NCBI GenBank assembly: GCA_946491665.1
Contig: CAMLYL010000001.1
Location: 1 to 64,000, forward strand
DNA: 64,000 nt
DNA from: an uncultured Lachnospiraceae bacterium
Lineage (GTDB): Bacteria > Bacillota > Clostridia > Lachnospirales > Lachnospiraceae
Direction of reading: 5' to 3'
Shown here piece by piece: positions 19,535 to 27,708 of this stretch. The notes beneath the pieces are model-generated. The model searched no databases. It worked only from the letters and a program-made list of their open reading frames with translations, and was not told where the DNA came from. Each line of letters starts with the position of its first letter. Positions within the stretch are counted from its first letter, which is position 1. A program made the translations under genes and the position numbers.

Positions 19535-19969
19535 TCATTCCTCCAGAGTAATTGAATCCCCCACATGAATAATCCCCCCATGAAGCACTCTGGTAAACAC
19601 ACCCTCTCTGGGCATAATACAATCCCCAACTGCCTTGTGGATTTCACAGTGACTGTGACATTTCTTTCCGATCTGAGTCAGCTCCAGCACAACTTCATCC
19701 CCAATCATAAACTTTGTTCCGAGAGGAAGCGCTTTCAGCTGATAGCCCTCTACCACAATATTCTCACCAAAAGCTCCAAAATCCACATCCGCACCCCGGG
19801 AACGAAAATTCTCTATTTCGGAATAGTCCAGAAGACTTACCTGGCGATGCCAGTCTCCCGCATGGGCATCGCCCTCAATGCCCCAGTTTTCTTTCAGTGT
19901 CACCGCCGGAACCTCATGCTTCTGGATCCCCCTGATCTTGCTGATACATATTCCCTTTACCTGTCCCAT
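19535..19969 (-). CDS. MOSC domain protein
   Basis: WGIEGDAHAG, FGENIVVEG, C(H)SHCEIHKAVGDCIMPREGVFTRVLHGG. Confidence 0.88.
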   Translation of the reverse strand: MGQVKGICISKIRGIQKHEVPAVTLKENWGIEGDAHAGDWHRQVSLLDYSEIENFRSRGADVDFGAFGENIVVEGYQLKALPLGTKFMIGDEVVLELTQIGKKCHSHCEIHKAVGDCIMPREGVFTRVLHGGIIHVGDSITLEE

Positions 19970-20008
19970 ATTCCGTCACTCCTTCTTTCTGTGATACATC
20001 ATCTCCGG

Positions 20009-21010
20009 TCATCCGCCAATGGAAACCATCCTGTGTTCTTCGGAAACATTTTTCAGTGTATCAAAACAATGTGCCGCCGGTTTTGCGAAGATTGCCCTTT
20101 CCATCATTTCCCGGATCTCCTGATCTGTTCCGCCGCTTCGGAGAGCCTGCTGCAAATCATAGGTTTCCGCATAACACAGACAGGGCTTTATCTTTCCTGT
20201 TGCGCTGAGGCGGATTCGATTGCAGTTATGGCAGAACTTCCCGTGCATGGCAAGAATCAGACCCACGCTTCCGGCAAATCCCGGAATCTGATAATATACC
20301 GCGGGACCGCTGCCGTGAACTGCAGGATCATTCTGCAGTCCGGGAAACATTCTCTGCAGCGAAGAAAGAACCTCTTCACCGGTCACATGGTAATACTGTT
20401 TGCCCTCGCCGATAGGCATCAGTTCAATAAACCGCAGATCTACCGGGAGCTTCTCCGCCAGGGAAAGCATCTCCCGCCAGTCCACCACGCAGTCTTCAAA
20501 AAAATCACGGGGCAGCAAAACCGTATTCACTTTTACCTTCAGTCCCGCATCCAGAGCCGCCCGGATATTGTCCATTACTTTCGGAAGCGCATCGAATCTG
20601 GTAATTTTCTGAAAGAGTTCCCTGTTCAGAGTATCCAGACTGATATTCACTCCGTCAAGTCCGCTGTCTGTCAGCTCCGGCAGATATTTGTCCAGCAAAA
20701 TACCGTTGGTCGTCATTGTGACGCTCTCAATCCCCGGAATACGGCGGATCATAGCCACCAGCTTCGGGATATCTGCCCTGACCAGCGGTTCCCCTCCGGT
20801 CAGACGTATCTTTCTGATTCCCAGATCCACTCCAATCCGACAGACTCTGGCAATCTCCTCATAAGTCAGAAGCTCCGGCATGGGAATTGTCTGAATCCCC
20901 TCCTCCGGCATACAGTATCTGCAGCGAAGATTGCAGCGGTCTGTAACCGATATTCTCATGTAGTCTATTTCACGATCAAAACTGTCTCTCATATATATCT
21001 CTTTTCCCAA
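20009..21010 (-). CDS. moaA: GTP 3',8-cyclase MoaA
   Basis: Radical SAM CNLRCRYCMPEEG, LTGGEPLVR, C-terminal GG. Confidence 0.95.
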   Translation of the reverse strand: MGKEIYMRDSFDREIDYMRISVTDRCNLRCRYCMPEEGIQTIPMPELLTYEEIARVCRIGVDLGIRKIRLTGGEPLVRADIPKLVAMIRRIPGIESVTMTTNGILLDKYLPELTDSGLDGVNISLDTLNRELFQKITRFDALPKVMDNIRAALDAGLKVKVNTVLLPRDFFEDCVVDWREMLSLAEKLPVDLRFIELMPIGEGKQYYHVTGEEVLSSLQRMFPGLQNDPAVHGSGPAVYYQIPGFAGSVGLILAMHGKFCHNCNRIRLSATGKIKPCLCYAETYDLQQALRSGGTDQEIREMMERAIFAKPAAHCFDTLKNVSEEHRMVSIGG

Positions 21011-21019
21011 TGTATTTTT

Positions 21020-22219
21020 TCAGAGACGGTACACCTGAACCGTCTCGCCGGCCATAGCTCCGGCCATATCCGGTCTGATCTCAACCAGACAGTTGCATTC
21101 CACCATGGAAGCAATTGCTCCCGATGACTGCATCTTTCCGTTTATATAAACCTTTCCGTTTTCCAGGCAGCCTCTCAAAAACCTCCTGGCTCCCGCCGGT
21201 TTCCTGAAGTCATTCTGCAGAACCGCATTTTCCATGGGAAGCAGCCAGTCCTTCTGTCCCGTCAGTGCAGCAAGTACAGGACGCGCCAGAAGTTCAAAGT
21301 TCGCAATGGCGCCAAAAGGATTTCCCGACAAACATAAAACCAGCGTTCCTTCACAGACGAAGGCCAGGGTAGGAGATCCCGGCTTGATCCGTACTTTCCA
21401 GAACAACTGTTCCGCATCCAGAAGCTTCACTACATCATGCAGAATATCCTTTTCTCCCACAGAAACTCCTCCTGTGGTAATCACAAAATCCGCCTGCTGC
21501 GCGGCCTTCCGAATTTCATCTGCCACTTTACGGGCCTCGTCAGCTGCATGCATGGAAATTACGGGAGGATTTCCCGCCTCCGTCAGCCGGGCACAGATAT
21601 AGGCGCGGTTAGAATCATAGATCTTTCCCGGGCTCCAGGGCTGTCCGGGCACAAGCACCTCATCACCGGTGGAAATTACAGCAACCGAGGGCTTTCTGTA
21701 CACAACGGCCTCTGTCTTTCCCAGAGAAGACAACACCGTAATCTTTCCGGCATCCAGCCGGCTGTCCTTCGGCAGCAGAACTGTTCCCGCCTTATAATCC
21801 TCTCCCTGAAAACAGTAATTCTGATAGGGCTCTGAGGAAACATATATCTGTACTGTGTCATTCTCTGCAAAGGTGTCTTCCTGCCGGATAATCGCATCTG
21901 CTCCCTCTGGAATCGGAGCGCCCGTCATCAGCCTTACCGCCTGTCCTTCACCCACAATGCCATCGAACACATAACCTGCATAAATCCTTCCAATCACATG
22001 CAGAACCGCAGGATTTTCCTTCGACGCACCGGCCACATCCGCCGCGCGCACCGCATAACCGTCCAACGGGGATCGGGGGAACGGCGGCTGATCCCTCTCT
22101 GCTGTCACATCCTCCGCCAGTACTCTGCCAAGGGCGTCTGCCAGCGGAACCCGTTCCGTCTGTTCAATCTTCCGGACCTGTTCTGTCAGCATCGCCTGTG
22201 CTTCTTCAATCTGTAACAT
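21020..22219 (-). CDS. moeA: Molybdopterin molybdenumtransferase MoeA
   Basis: PLDGYAVRAADV, VISTGDEV, TTGGVSVGEKD, CLSGNPFGA. Confidence 0.94.
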   Translation of the reverse strand: MLQIEEAQAMLTEQVRKIEQTERVPLADALGRVLAEDVTAERDQPPFPRSPLDGYAVRAADVAGASKENPAVLHVIGRIYAGYVFDGIVGEGQAVRLMTGAPIPEGADAIIRQEDTFAENDTVQIYVSSEPYQNYCFQGEDYKAGTVLLPKDSRLDAGKITVLSSLGKTEAVVYRKPSVAVISTGDEVLVPGQPWSPGKIYDSNRAYICARLTEAGNPPVISMHAADEARKVADEIRKAAQQADFVITTGGVSVGEKDILHDVVKLLDAEQLFWKVRIKPGSPTLAFVCEGTLVLCLSGNPFGAIANFELLARPVLAALTGQKDWLLPMENAVLQNDFRKPAGARRFLRGCLENGKVYINGKMQSSGAIASMVECNCLVEIRPDMAGAMAGETVQVYRL

Positions 22220-22490
22220 GATAACTCCCCTTTCTGTCATTAAAACTTATTATACTTGTCACGCTCTGTTTTTTCCATCCATCTTTTCCTTCATATTATT
22301 CCGTTTGCGCATAAGCACAGGAATCATTCATCTGCCGGATACAGTTATGCCAATATAAGATAATGATTTTTCATTTTATGATAACATTTCTTTTCACATT
22401 CTGCTATACTGGGATACAGCGGTTCACAAAAAACAGCTTTCGTTTTTATGACCCTGATACTCACATTTTATATACAAGGAGTTTTTCACT

Positions 22491-22985
22491 ATGAAGGTAG
22501 GCATTATTACATCAAGCGACAAAGGATACGCGGGAGAACGCGAAGATCTCAGCGGGCCGAAGATTGCTTCCATCATGAAGGAGCATGGATATGAGATCGC
22601 AAAATATATTATTCTGCCCGATGAAAAGCAGATGCTGGCCGATGAAATGATCCGCATGTGCGACAGCGGCATCAATCTGATTCTCACCACCGGCGGAACC
22701 GGTTTCGCCAAAAGAGATGTAACGCCGGAAGCAACAAAGATGGTAATCGAAAAGGAGGTCAACGGCATCCCCATGGCGATCCTCTATTACTCCCTGTCCA
22801 TCACGGAAAGAGCCATGCTCTCCCGGGCAGCGGCAGGCATCCGCGGCGAGACGCTGATCATCAATCTGCCCGGAAGCCCCAAGGCAGTGGAGGAAGCGCT
22901 TCTGTATATCCTCCCTTCCTTAAAGCACGGCCTGGAAATCCTGCTTGGACTGGACAGTGAGTGCGCCAGACCGTCTCACTCATAA
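22491..22985 (+). CDS. mog: MogA/MoaB molybdopterin adenylyltransferase
   Basis: GIITSSDKGYAGEREDLSGP, ILTTGGTGFAKRDVTPEAT, LPGSPKAVEEAL. Confidence 0.92.
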   Translation: MKVGIITSSDKGYAGEREDLSGPKIASIMKEHGYEIAKYIILPDEKQMLADEMIRMCDSGINLILTTGGTGFAKRDVTPEATKMVIEKEVNGIPMAILYYSLSITERAMLSRAAAGIRGETLIINLPGSPKAVEEALLYILPSLKHGLEILLGLDSECARPSHS

Positions 22986-23034
22986 TCAGAGTCTGCTTCT
23001 GAACAAATACACATCCAAAGGAGATTTTATACAC

Positions 23035-24066
23035 ATGAAACTGATTGCTACAGAAGATGCCGTAGGGCATGTACTTTGCCATGATATTACCCAGATCATC
23101 CGGGGCGTCACCAAGGATGCCGTTTTCCGCAAAGGTCATGTTGTCCGCGAGGAAGACATTCCGGTTCTGCTCTCCGTAGGAAAGGAGCACCTCTATGTCT
23201 GGGAGAAGGATGAAAATATGCTCCACGAAAACGACGCCGCTGCCATCCTGTACGAGATCTGCGCAGGAAACAATATGCACGGCTCCGATGTGAAGGAAGG
23301 AAAGATCGAACTGATCGCAGACATCGACGGTCTTCTGAAAATTGACCGGGTTCATCTGACCGCAGTCAACAGCCTGGGCGAGATGATGATCGCCTCCGTT
23401 CACGGAAACTTTCCCGTGAAAAAAGGAGCCAAGCTGGCCGGCACCCGTATCATTCCTCTGGTCATTGAAAAGGAGAAAATGGAAGCAGCCAGAACGGCCG
23501 GCGGAAATACGCCTCTTTTTAATATCCTTCCCTTCCGTCAGAAAAAGGTCGGTATTGTCACCACCGGAAGCGAGGTATTCAAGGGACGGATCAAGGATAC
23601 CTTCGGCCCTGTCATCAAAGACAAGCTGGCTGAATATCCCACTGAGATCCTTGGACAGACTTATGTAGATGACAGGAAAGAGCACATTACAGCAGCTATA
23701 CTGGAATTCATCGAAAATGGAGCCGAGCTTGTGATCTGCACCGGCGGCATGAGTGTAGACCCGGACGACTGCACACCCGGGGCAATCGCAGCCACCGGCG
23801 CCAGAGTTGTCACCTACGGCGCGCCTGTTCTTCCGGGCGCTATGATGCTGGTTTCCTACTATGAGACAGAAGACGGCAGATGCGTTCCCATCCTCGGCCT
23901 TCCCGGCTGCGTGATGTACGCAAAGCGCACGATCTTTGATCTTGTTCTCCCACGTGTCATGGCGGATGACGAGATTACCAGAGAAGATATCGCCATGCTG
24001 GGTGAGGGCGGCCTGTGCCTGAACTGCAAAGTCTGTACCTTCCCCAACTGCGGCTTCGGAAAATAA
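23035..24066 (+). CDS. MoeA-like molybdopterin-binding protein with C-terminal Cys cluster
   Basis: TTGSEVFKGRIKD, ICTGGMSVDPDDCTPGAI, LGLPGCVMYAK; C-terminal CLNCKVCTFPNCGFGK. Confidence 0.88.
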   Translation: MKLIATEDAVGHVLCHDITQIIRGVTKDAVFRKGHVVREEDIPVLLSVGKEHLYVWEKDENMLHENDAAAILYEICAGNNMHGSDVKEGKIELIADIDGLLKIDRVHLTAVNSLGEMMIASVHGNFPVKKGAKLAGTRIIPLVIEKEKMEAARTAGGNTPLFNILPFRQKKVGIVTTGSEVFKGRIKDTFGPVIKDKLAEYPTEILGQTYVDDRKEHITAAILEFIENGAELVICTGGMSVDPDDCTPGAIAATGARVVTYGAPVLPGAMMLVSYYETEDGRCVPILGLPGCVMYAKRTIFDLVLPRVMADDEITREDIAMLGEGGLCLNCKVCTFPNCGFGK

Positions 24067-24088
24067 TACATTCAGAAAGGAACACATT

Positions 24089-24436
24089 ATGTCAGAGTTA
24101 AAACCTGTAAAAATCCACTGGGAGGAAATCGAAAAATACAGCGTGTTTAAAATCAACCGCTTTGAGGTAAAACATAACGACGATGTGATCGGATACTACC
24201 GGATCTGGCACGATCCTGAGACAGAAAACATCGCCTTCTACGGAGAACATGAAAAGCACGGTGTTCTTCCCCCCGGAACCTATCGGGCGATTCCCACCAA
24301 CCACAAGCTGATCCGCTATATCGAAGAGGATCTGAATAAAATGGGATACACCATCCCGGACGGTCACACCCGCATTACAGACGGAATGCTCATCGGAACC
24401 GTACGTTTCCCTGCAGACTGGGATATCTTATACTGA
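24089..24436 (+). CDS. Conserved-looking hypothetical protein (115 aa)
   Basis: RBS AAAGGA; same strand and close behind the MoeA-like gene; followed by a terminator. Confidence 0.7.
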   Translation: MSELKPVKIHWEEIEKYSVFKINRFEVKHNDDVIGYYRIWHDPETENIAFYGEHEKHGVLPPGTYRAIPTNHKLIRYIEEDLNKMGYTIPDGHTRITDGMLIGTVRFPADWDILY

Positions 24437-24442
24437 AACACA

Positions 24443-24485
24443 TTCCCCGCAAAGCGCATGATTCGCTCTGCGGGGATGTGTTTTT
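24443..24485. terminator. Stem-loop CCCCGCAAAGCG-catgatt-CGCTCTGCGGGG
   Basis: Inverted repeat then T-run. Confidence 0.8.
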
Positions 24486-24548
24486 TTATACAGCAAAATC
24501 CTCAAAGCAATTTTCAGGAAATCACTTTGAGGATTTTCATCTTAATTA

Positions 24549-25340
24549 TCAGTCAAACATATCCTTCGCCTGAGAGTAGTTAAATACCGGTCCCTCCAGG
24601 CACACATATGTATCATTGATTCTGCAGTGGCCGCACTTTCCGACGCCGCAGCACATTTTCCGCTCAAAGGATACCCAGATCTTATCCTCTGTGGCTCCGT
24701 TTTTCAGACATTCCATCGCCGCAAAATGCATCATTACCGGCGGCCCCACGATAACAATATTATAATCGTCAAAATCCCGGATGGGCACTTTTCCGATATG
24801 AGCGGTAACCATTCCGGTCTCAAAACCTTCCCGCTCCTCATTGTCCAGCGTCGTAATTACATGAAACCGCTGAGCAAACTTCTTCGCCTCATCGCGGAAC
24901 AGCACCGCGTCGTAATTCTTAAAACCGGAAATGAGATACAGGGATCTGCATACCTCCGGATGATCATAGAAATGATTGATCATCGTCATAACCGGCGCCA
25001 TACCGGTACCGCCGCAGATAATCAGAAGATCCTTGTTCTCAAACTGCTTCACCGGGAATGAATTGCCGTAGGGTCCCCGCAGGAATATAGAGTTTCCCGG
25101 CTCCAGATCGAAAATCGCCTGGGTCAGCAGTCCCACATTCCGGATCGTGAATTCCACATATCCGGGCCCTTTTCCACTGGCAGAAATCGGCGCTTCACCG
25201 ACTTTGGGCAGAGACAGCATGAAAAACTGTCCATATGCCGGATCATTTTCACAGGCCACGCGGAAGGTACATTCGGTGGCTGTATGCTTTAACATACTTA
25301 AAATCCTGTGTGGTTTGGGAACTAATACATTATTTTCCAT
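24549..25340 (-). CDS. AsrB-like FAD/NAD(P)H ferredoxin reductase subunit
   Basis: LRGPYGNSFPV, ICGGTGMAPV, C-terminal MCCGVGKCGHCRINDTYVCLEGPVF (2Fe-2S type). Confidence 0.9.
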   Translation of the reverse strand: MENNVLVPKPHRILSMLKHTATECTFRVACENDPAYGQFFMLSLPKVGEAPISASGKGPGYVEFTIRNVGLLTQAIFDLEPGNSIFLRGPYGNSFPVKQFENKDLLIICGGTGMAPVMTMINHFYDHPEVCRSLYLISGFKNYDAVLFRDEAKKFAQRFHVITTLDNEEREGFETGMVTAHIGKVPIRDFDDYNIVIVGPPVMMHFAAMECLKNGATEDKIWVSFERKMCCGVGKCGHCRINDTYVCLEGPVFNYSQAKDMFD

Positions 25341-25349
25341 AGCTTCCTC

Positions 25350-27086
25350 CTATTCTTCTGCCGCTGCAGACGCATTTTTCAGCTTCTGCGCCTCTTCCGT
25401 CAGCCGGTTAATGGTGTCGGCAAAGGAAATGTCCTCCGGGCAGCGCTGCATACATCTTCCGCAGCCCACGCACATATGCTCGTTTCCGCCAAACCGTTTA
25501 TTATAATCATATACCTTGTGCAGTGTTTTATAGCGCATCATCTGTCTCGGGAACTTCCGCGCAATATTTCCTCCTGCCGTTTTTGAAAAGTCCGGAATCA
25601 TACAGGAAGACCAGAGACGACGGCGCTCTCCCTTTCTGCTGTTCTCCTGATTCAGGAAATCCACGGTCTCAAAACAGCTGCAGGTGGGGCAGACGGTATT
25701 GCATCCTCCGCAGGAGATGCACTTATCATCATAATCCTTCCACATATCCAGATCAGCGATCTGGCGGAGCATGGCGCTGTCCGTAATTTCCGGAACCGTA
25801 ACCTTTCTTTCATTTTCCATAATAAACTGCGGCTCATACTCACAGGTCTTCGCCCAGTCGAAATATTCCGCGAACTCCGCATCTTTGATTTTCAGCAGAA
25901 TCTCATTGCCGCTCAGTCTGCAGGCTACACTGTAATAATCCGCTTTATTTGTTTTCATGGATACGCAGAAACAATTATCCCAGCTCTGCTCACACTCCAT
26001 CATAAAAATCTTCACCCGGCTCCGGTTCCGGCTGTAATAAGTATCCGCCACACCTCCGTTTGCCAGGAACATATTATCCAGACGCTTCAGACCGTTGACA
26101 TCACAGGGACGCGCAAAAATAATGATTCCTTTCGGATCTGAGGATACACTCTCCCGGCAGGTATCTTCATCAAATTTGAAGATGGGCTGAGATACCGGAA
26201 AAATGACCTCCTTGGGAGAGAAGTCTGACTGTCGGTCTGTAACAATCTCCTCCAGCGAACTGATCTCCTGATAACGGATCAGACCATCTGTCTCCCACCG
26301 TCCACGGTCCGGCCGGTGAACCGGCGCATAAATGCGATACTCATTCTTCAGCTTCCGCAGGGTTCGGTTCATCAGTTCTCTGCTGATCCGGCAGCTTCTG
26401 GAATAGGCAGTCCCGGACTTTCTGTCCACAATCATCCGGTCCAGAATAAAACTGTCAAGCTGCAGGAATCCCGTAGTCAGCTGACCTACCATACGATAAA
26501 ATTCCGTATCCGCACATTCCTTGATTTTCAGACAGAACTCCGGCGCCCAGTTTAACAGATGTGTGTTCAGAAACGCCTTCTGCTCCTCCAGTCCGGTCAG
26601 AGTTTCTGTATACTCGCTGGTCTCATCACAGAGATAAGCCATATACTCCATCTCCATGGAGATATGATCCTCCAGCCAGTCTCCAGCTTCATCATTCCGC
26701 TCTATGCCTTTCGCCTCGTAGATCTCACAGACCTGGCTCCAGGCATCCTGCATCATAATGTGCTTCGGACTGGTATAAACTGACTCATAAGGGAAAGCAG
26801 CGTCCCCCTGAGCAACGCCTGCGCCCAGGAAGGTCTTTGCATAATCCGCCGCCAGATCCTCCAGACTCTCTCCTGCATCATACTCGAAATATTCATTGAG
26901 ACGGATCAGAGCATCCTGGAATTCTGTCAGCGCATTTTCTTCCCGGTCCGCCGGGAATTCAATATGTTTTAACTGCTCAAAAAACTCTTCATCAATTTCC
27001 GACGCGAAAAATCTGGCAAAAAACTGATAGAGATCGCGTCTGTTTTTCATCAGTCTCTGAAAGTCTGTTTTATTAGATATGCTCAT
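25350..27086 (-). CDS. TorD/DmsD-like chaperone domain fused to AsrA-like 4Fe-4S domain
   Basis: N-terminal ~200 aa TorD-like (RRDLYQFFARFF...DYAKTFLGAGVAQGDAAFPYESVYTSP...EMEYMAYL); C-terminal CISCGGCNTVCPTCSC and CVGCGRCMQRCPEDIS. Confidence 0.82.
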   Translation of the reverse strand: MSISNKTDFQRLMKNRRDLYQFFARFFASEIDEEFFEQLKHIEFPADREENALTEFQDALIRLNEYFEYDAGESLEDLAADYAKTFLGAGVAQGDAAFPYESVYTSPKHIMMQDAWSQVCEIYEAKGIERNDEAGDWLEDHISMEMEYMAYLCDETSEYTETLTGLEEQKAFLNTHLLNWAPEFCLKIKECADTEFYRMVGQLTTGFLQLDSFILDRMIVDRKSGTAYSRSCRISRELMNRTLRKLKNEYRIYAPVHRPDRGRWETDGLIRYQEISSLEEIVTDRQSDFSPKEVIFPVSQPIFKFDEDTCRESVSSDPKGIIIFARPCDVNGLKRLDNMFLANGGVADTYYSRNRSRVKIFMMECEQSWDNCFCVSMKTNKADYYSVACRLSGNEILLKIKDAEFAEYFDWAKTCEYEPQFIMENERKVTVPEITDSAMLRQIADLDMWKDYDDKCISCGGCNTVCPTCSCFETVDFLNQENSRKGERRRLWSSCMIPDFSKTAGGNIARKFPRQMMRYKTLHKVYDYNKRFGGNEHMCVGCGRCMQRCPEDISFADTINRLTEEAQKLKNASAAAEE

Positions 27087-27708
27087 AGTATCTGCCTCCC
27101 CGTCCAAAAGAAACCTCATCCAGTTCCGGCGGAAGAATATCCTGCCACTGGGCGTTTTTCAGTATATACCGGGTAGAAGGACCGTTTCCGAAATCTCTCA
27201 GACGGTATACATTTTCCTCTCCCGCTTCCCGAAGCAGTCTGGAAACCTCGCTGCCCGGATCGTTGATATCTCCATAATGAAGCGCTTTTCCGGAACAGTT
27301 TTTCACGCAGGCCGGATCCTCGCCCTCCTCACGGAGCTGAGCGCAGATGGTGCATTTGTCCATGGCCCGCTGCGTCTCGCTGAATGTGTTGGCATGGTAG
27401 GGACATTCTTTATTGCAGCTGTGGCAGCCGATACATTTCTTCGTCTCAATACGGACCACACCGTCTTCTTTGCTTTTATATACGGCTCCGGAAGGGCAGA
27501 CCCGTACGCAGACCGGATTCTCACACTGCTGACACATCGTAGGAAGAAAATACATCTGCAGATCCGGATAGGTTCCGAAAGGTCCAACCGCACGTACTTT
27601 CGTCCGGTCAGATCCCAGAGTCGTTCCGTTTTCCATTTTGCAGGCCACCTGACATCCCTTGCATCCGATGCAGCGGTCCAGCTCTATTACAAATGCGTAC
27701 TGTTTCAT
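27073..27708 (-). CDS. DmsB/NrfC-like four-cluster ferredoxin subunit
   Basis: MKQYAFVIELDRCIGCKGCQVACKME...CQQCENPVCVRVCPSGA...CIGCHSCNKECPYHA...CTICAQLREEGEDPACVKNC. Confidence 0.93.
   Translation of the reverse strand: MKQYAFVIELDRCIGCKGCQVACKMENGTTLGSDRTKVRAVGPFGTYPDLQMYFLPTMCQQCENPVCVRVCPSGAVYKSKEDGVVRIETKKCIGCHSCNKECPYHANTFSETQRAMDKCTICAQLREEGEDPACVKNCSGKALHYGDINDPGSEVSRLLREAGEENVYRLRDFGNGPSTRYILKNAQWQDILPPELDEVSFGRGGRYYEHI

Noticed and set aside
19565-21127. 520-aa plus-strand ORF
   Set aside because: Antisense to MOSC and moaA, both strongly supported; no domain.
22290-22350. Possible shared motif GTGCTTATGCGCAAA / GCACTTATGCGAAAA between 22308 and 12391
   Set aside because: Only two loose matches in AT-rich intergenic DNA; too weak to claim an operator.
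22861-24156. 431-aa minus-strand ORF
   Set aside because: Antisense to the well-supported MogA and MoeA-like genes; no recognisable domain, low-complexity composition typical of shadow ORFs.
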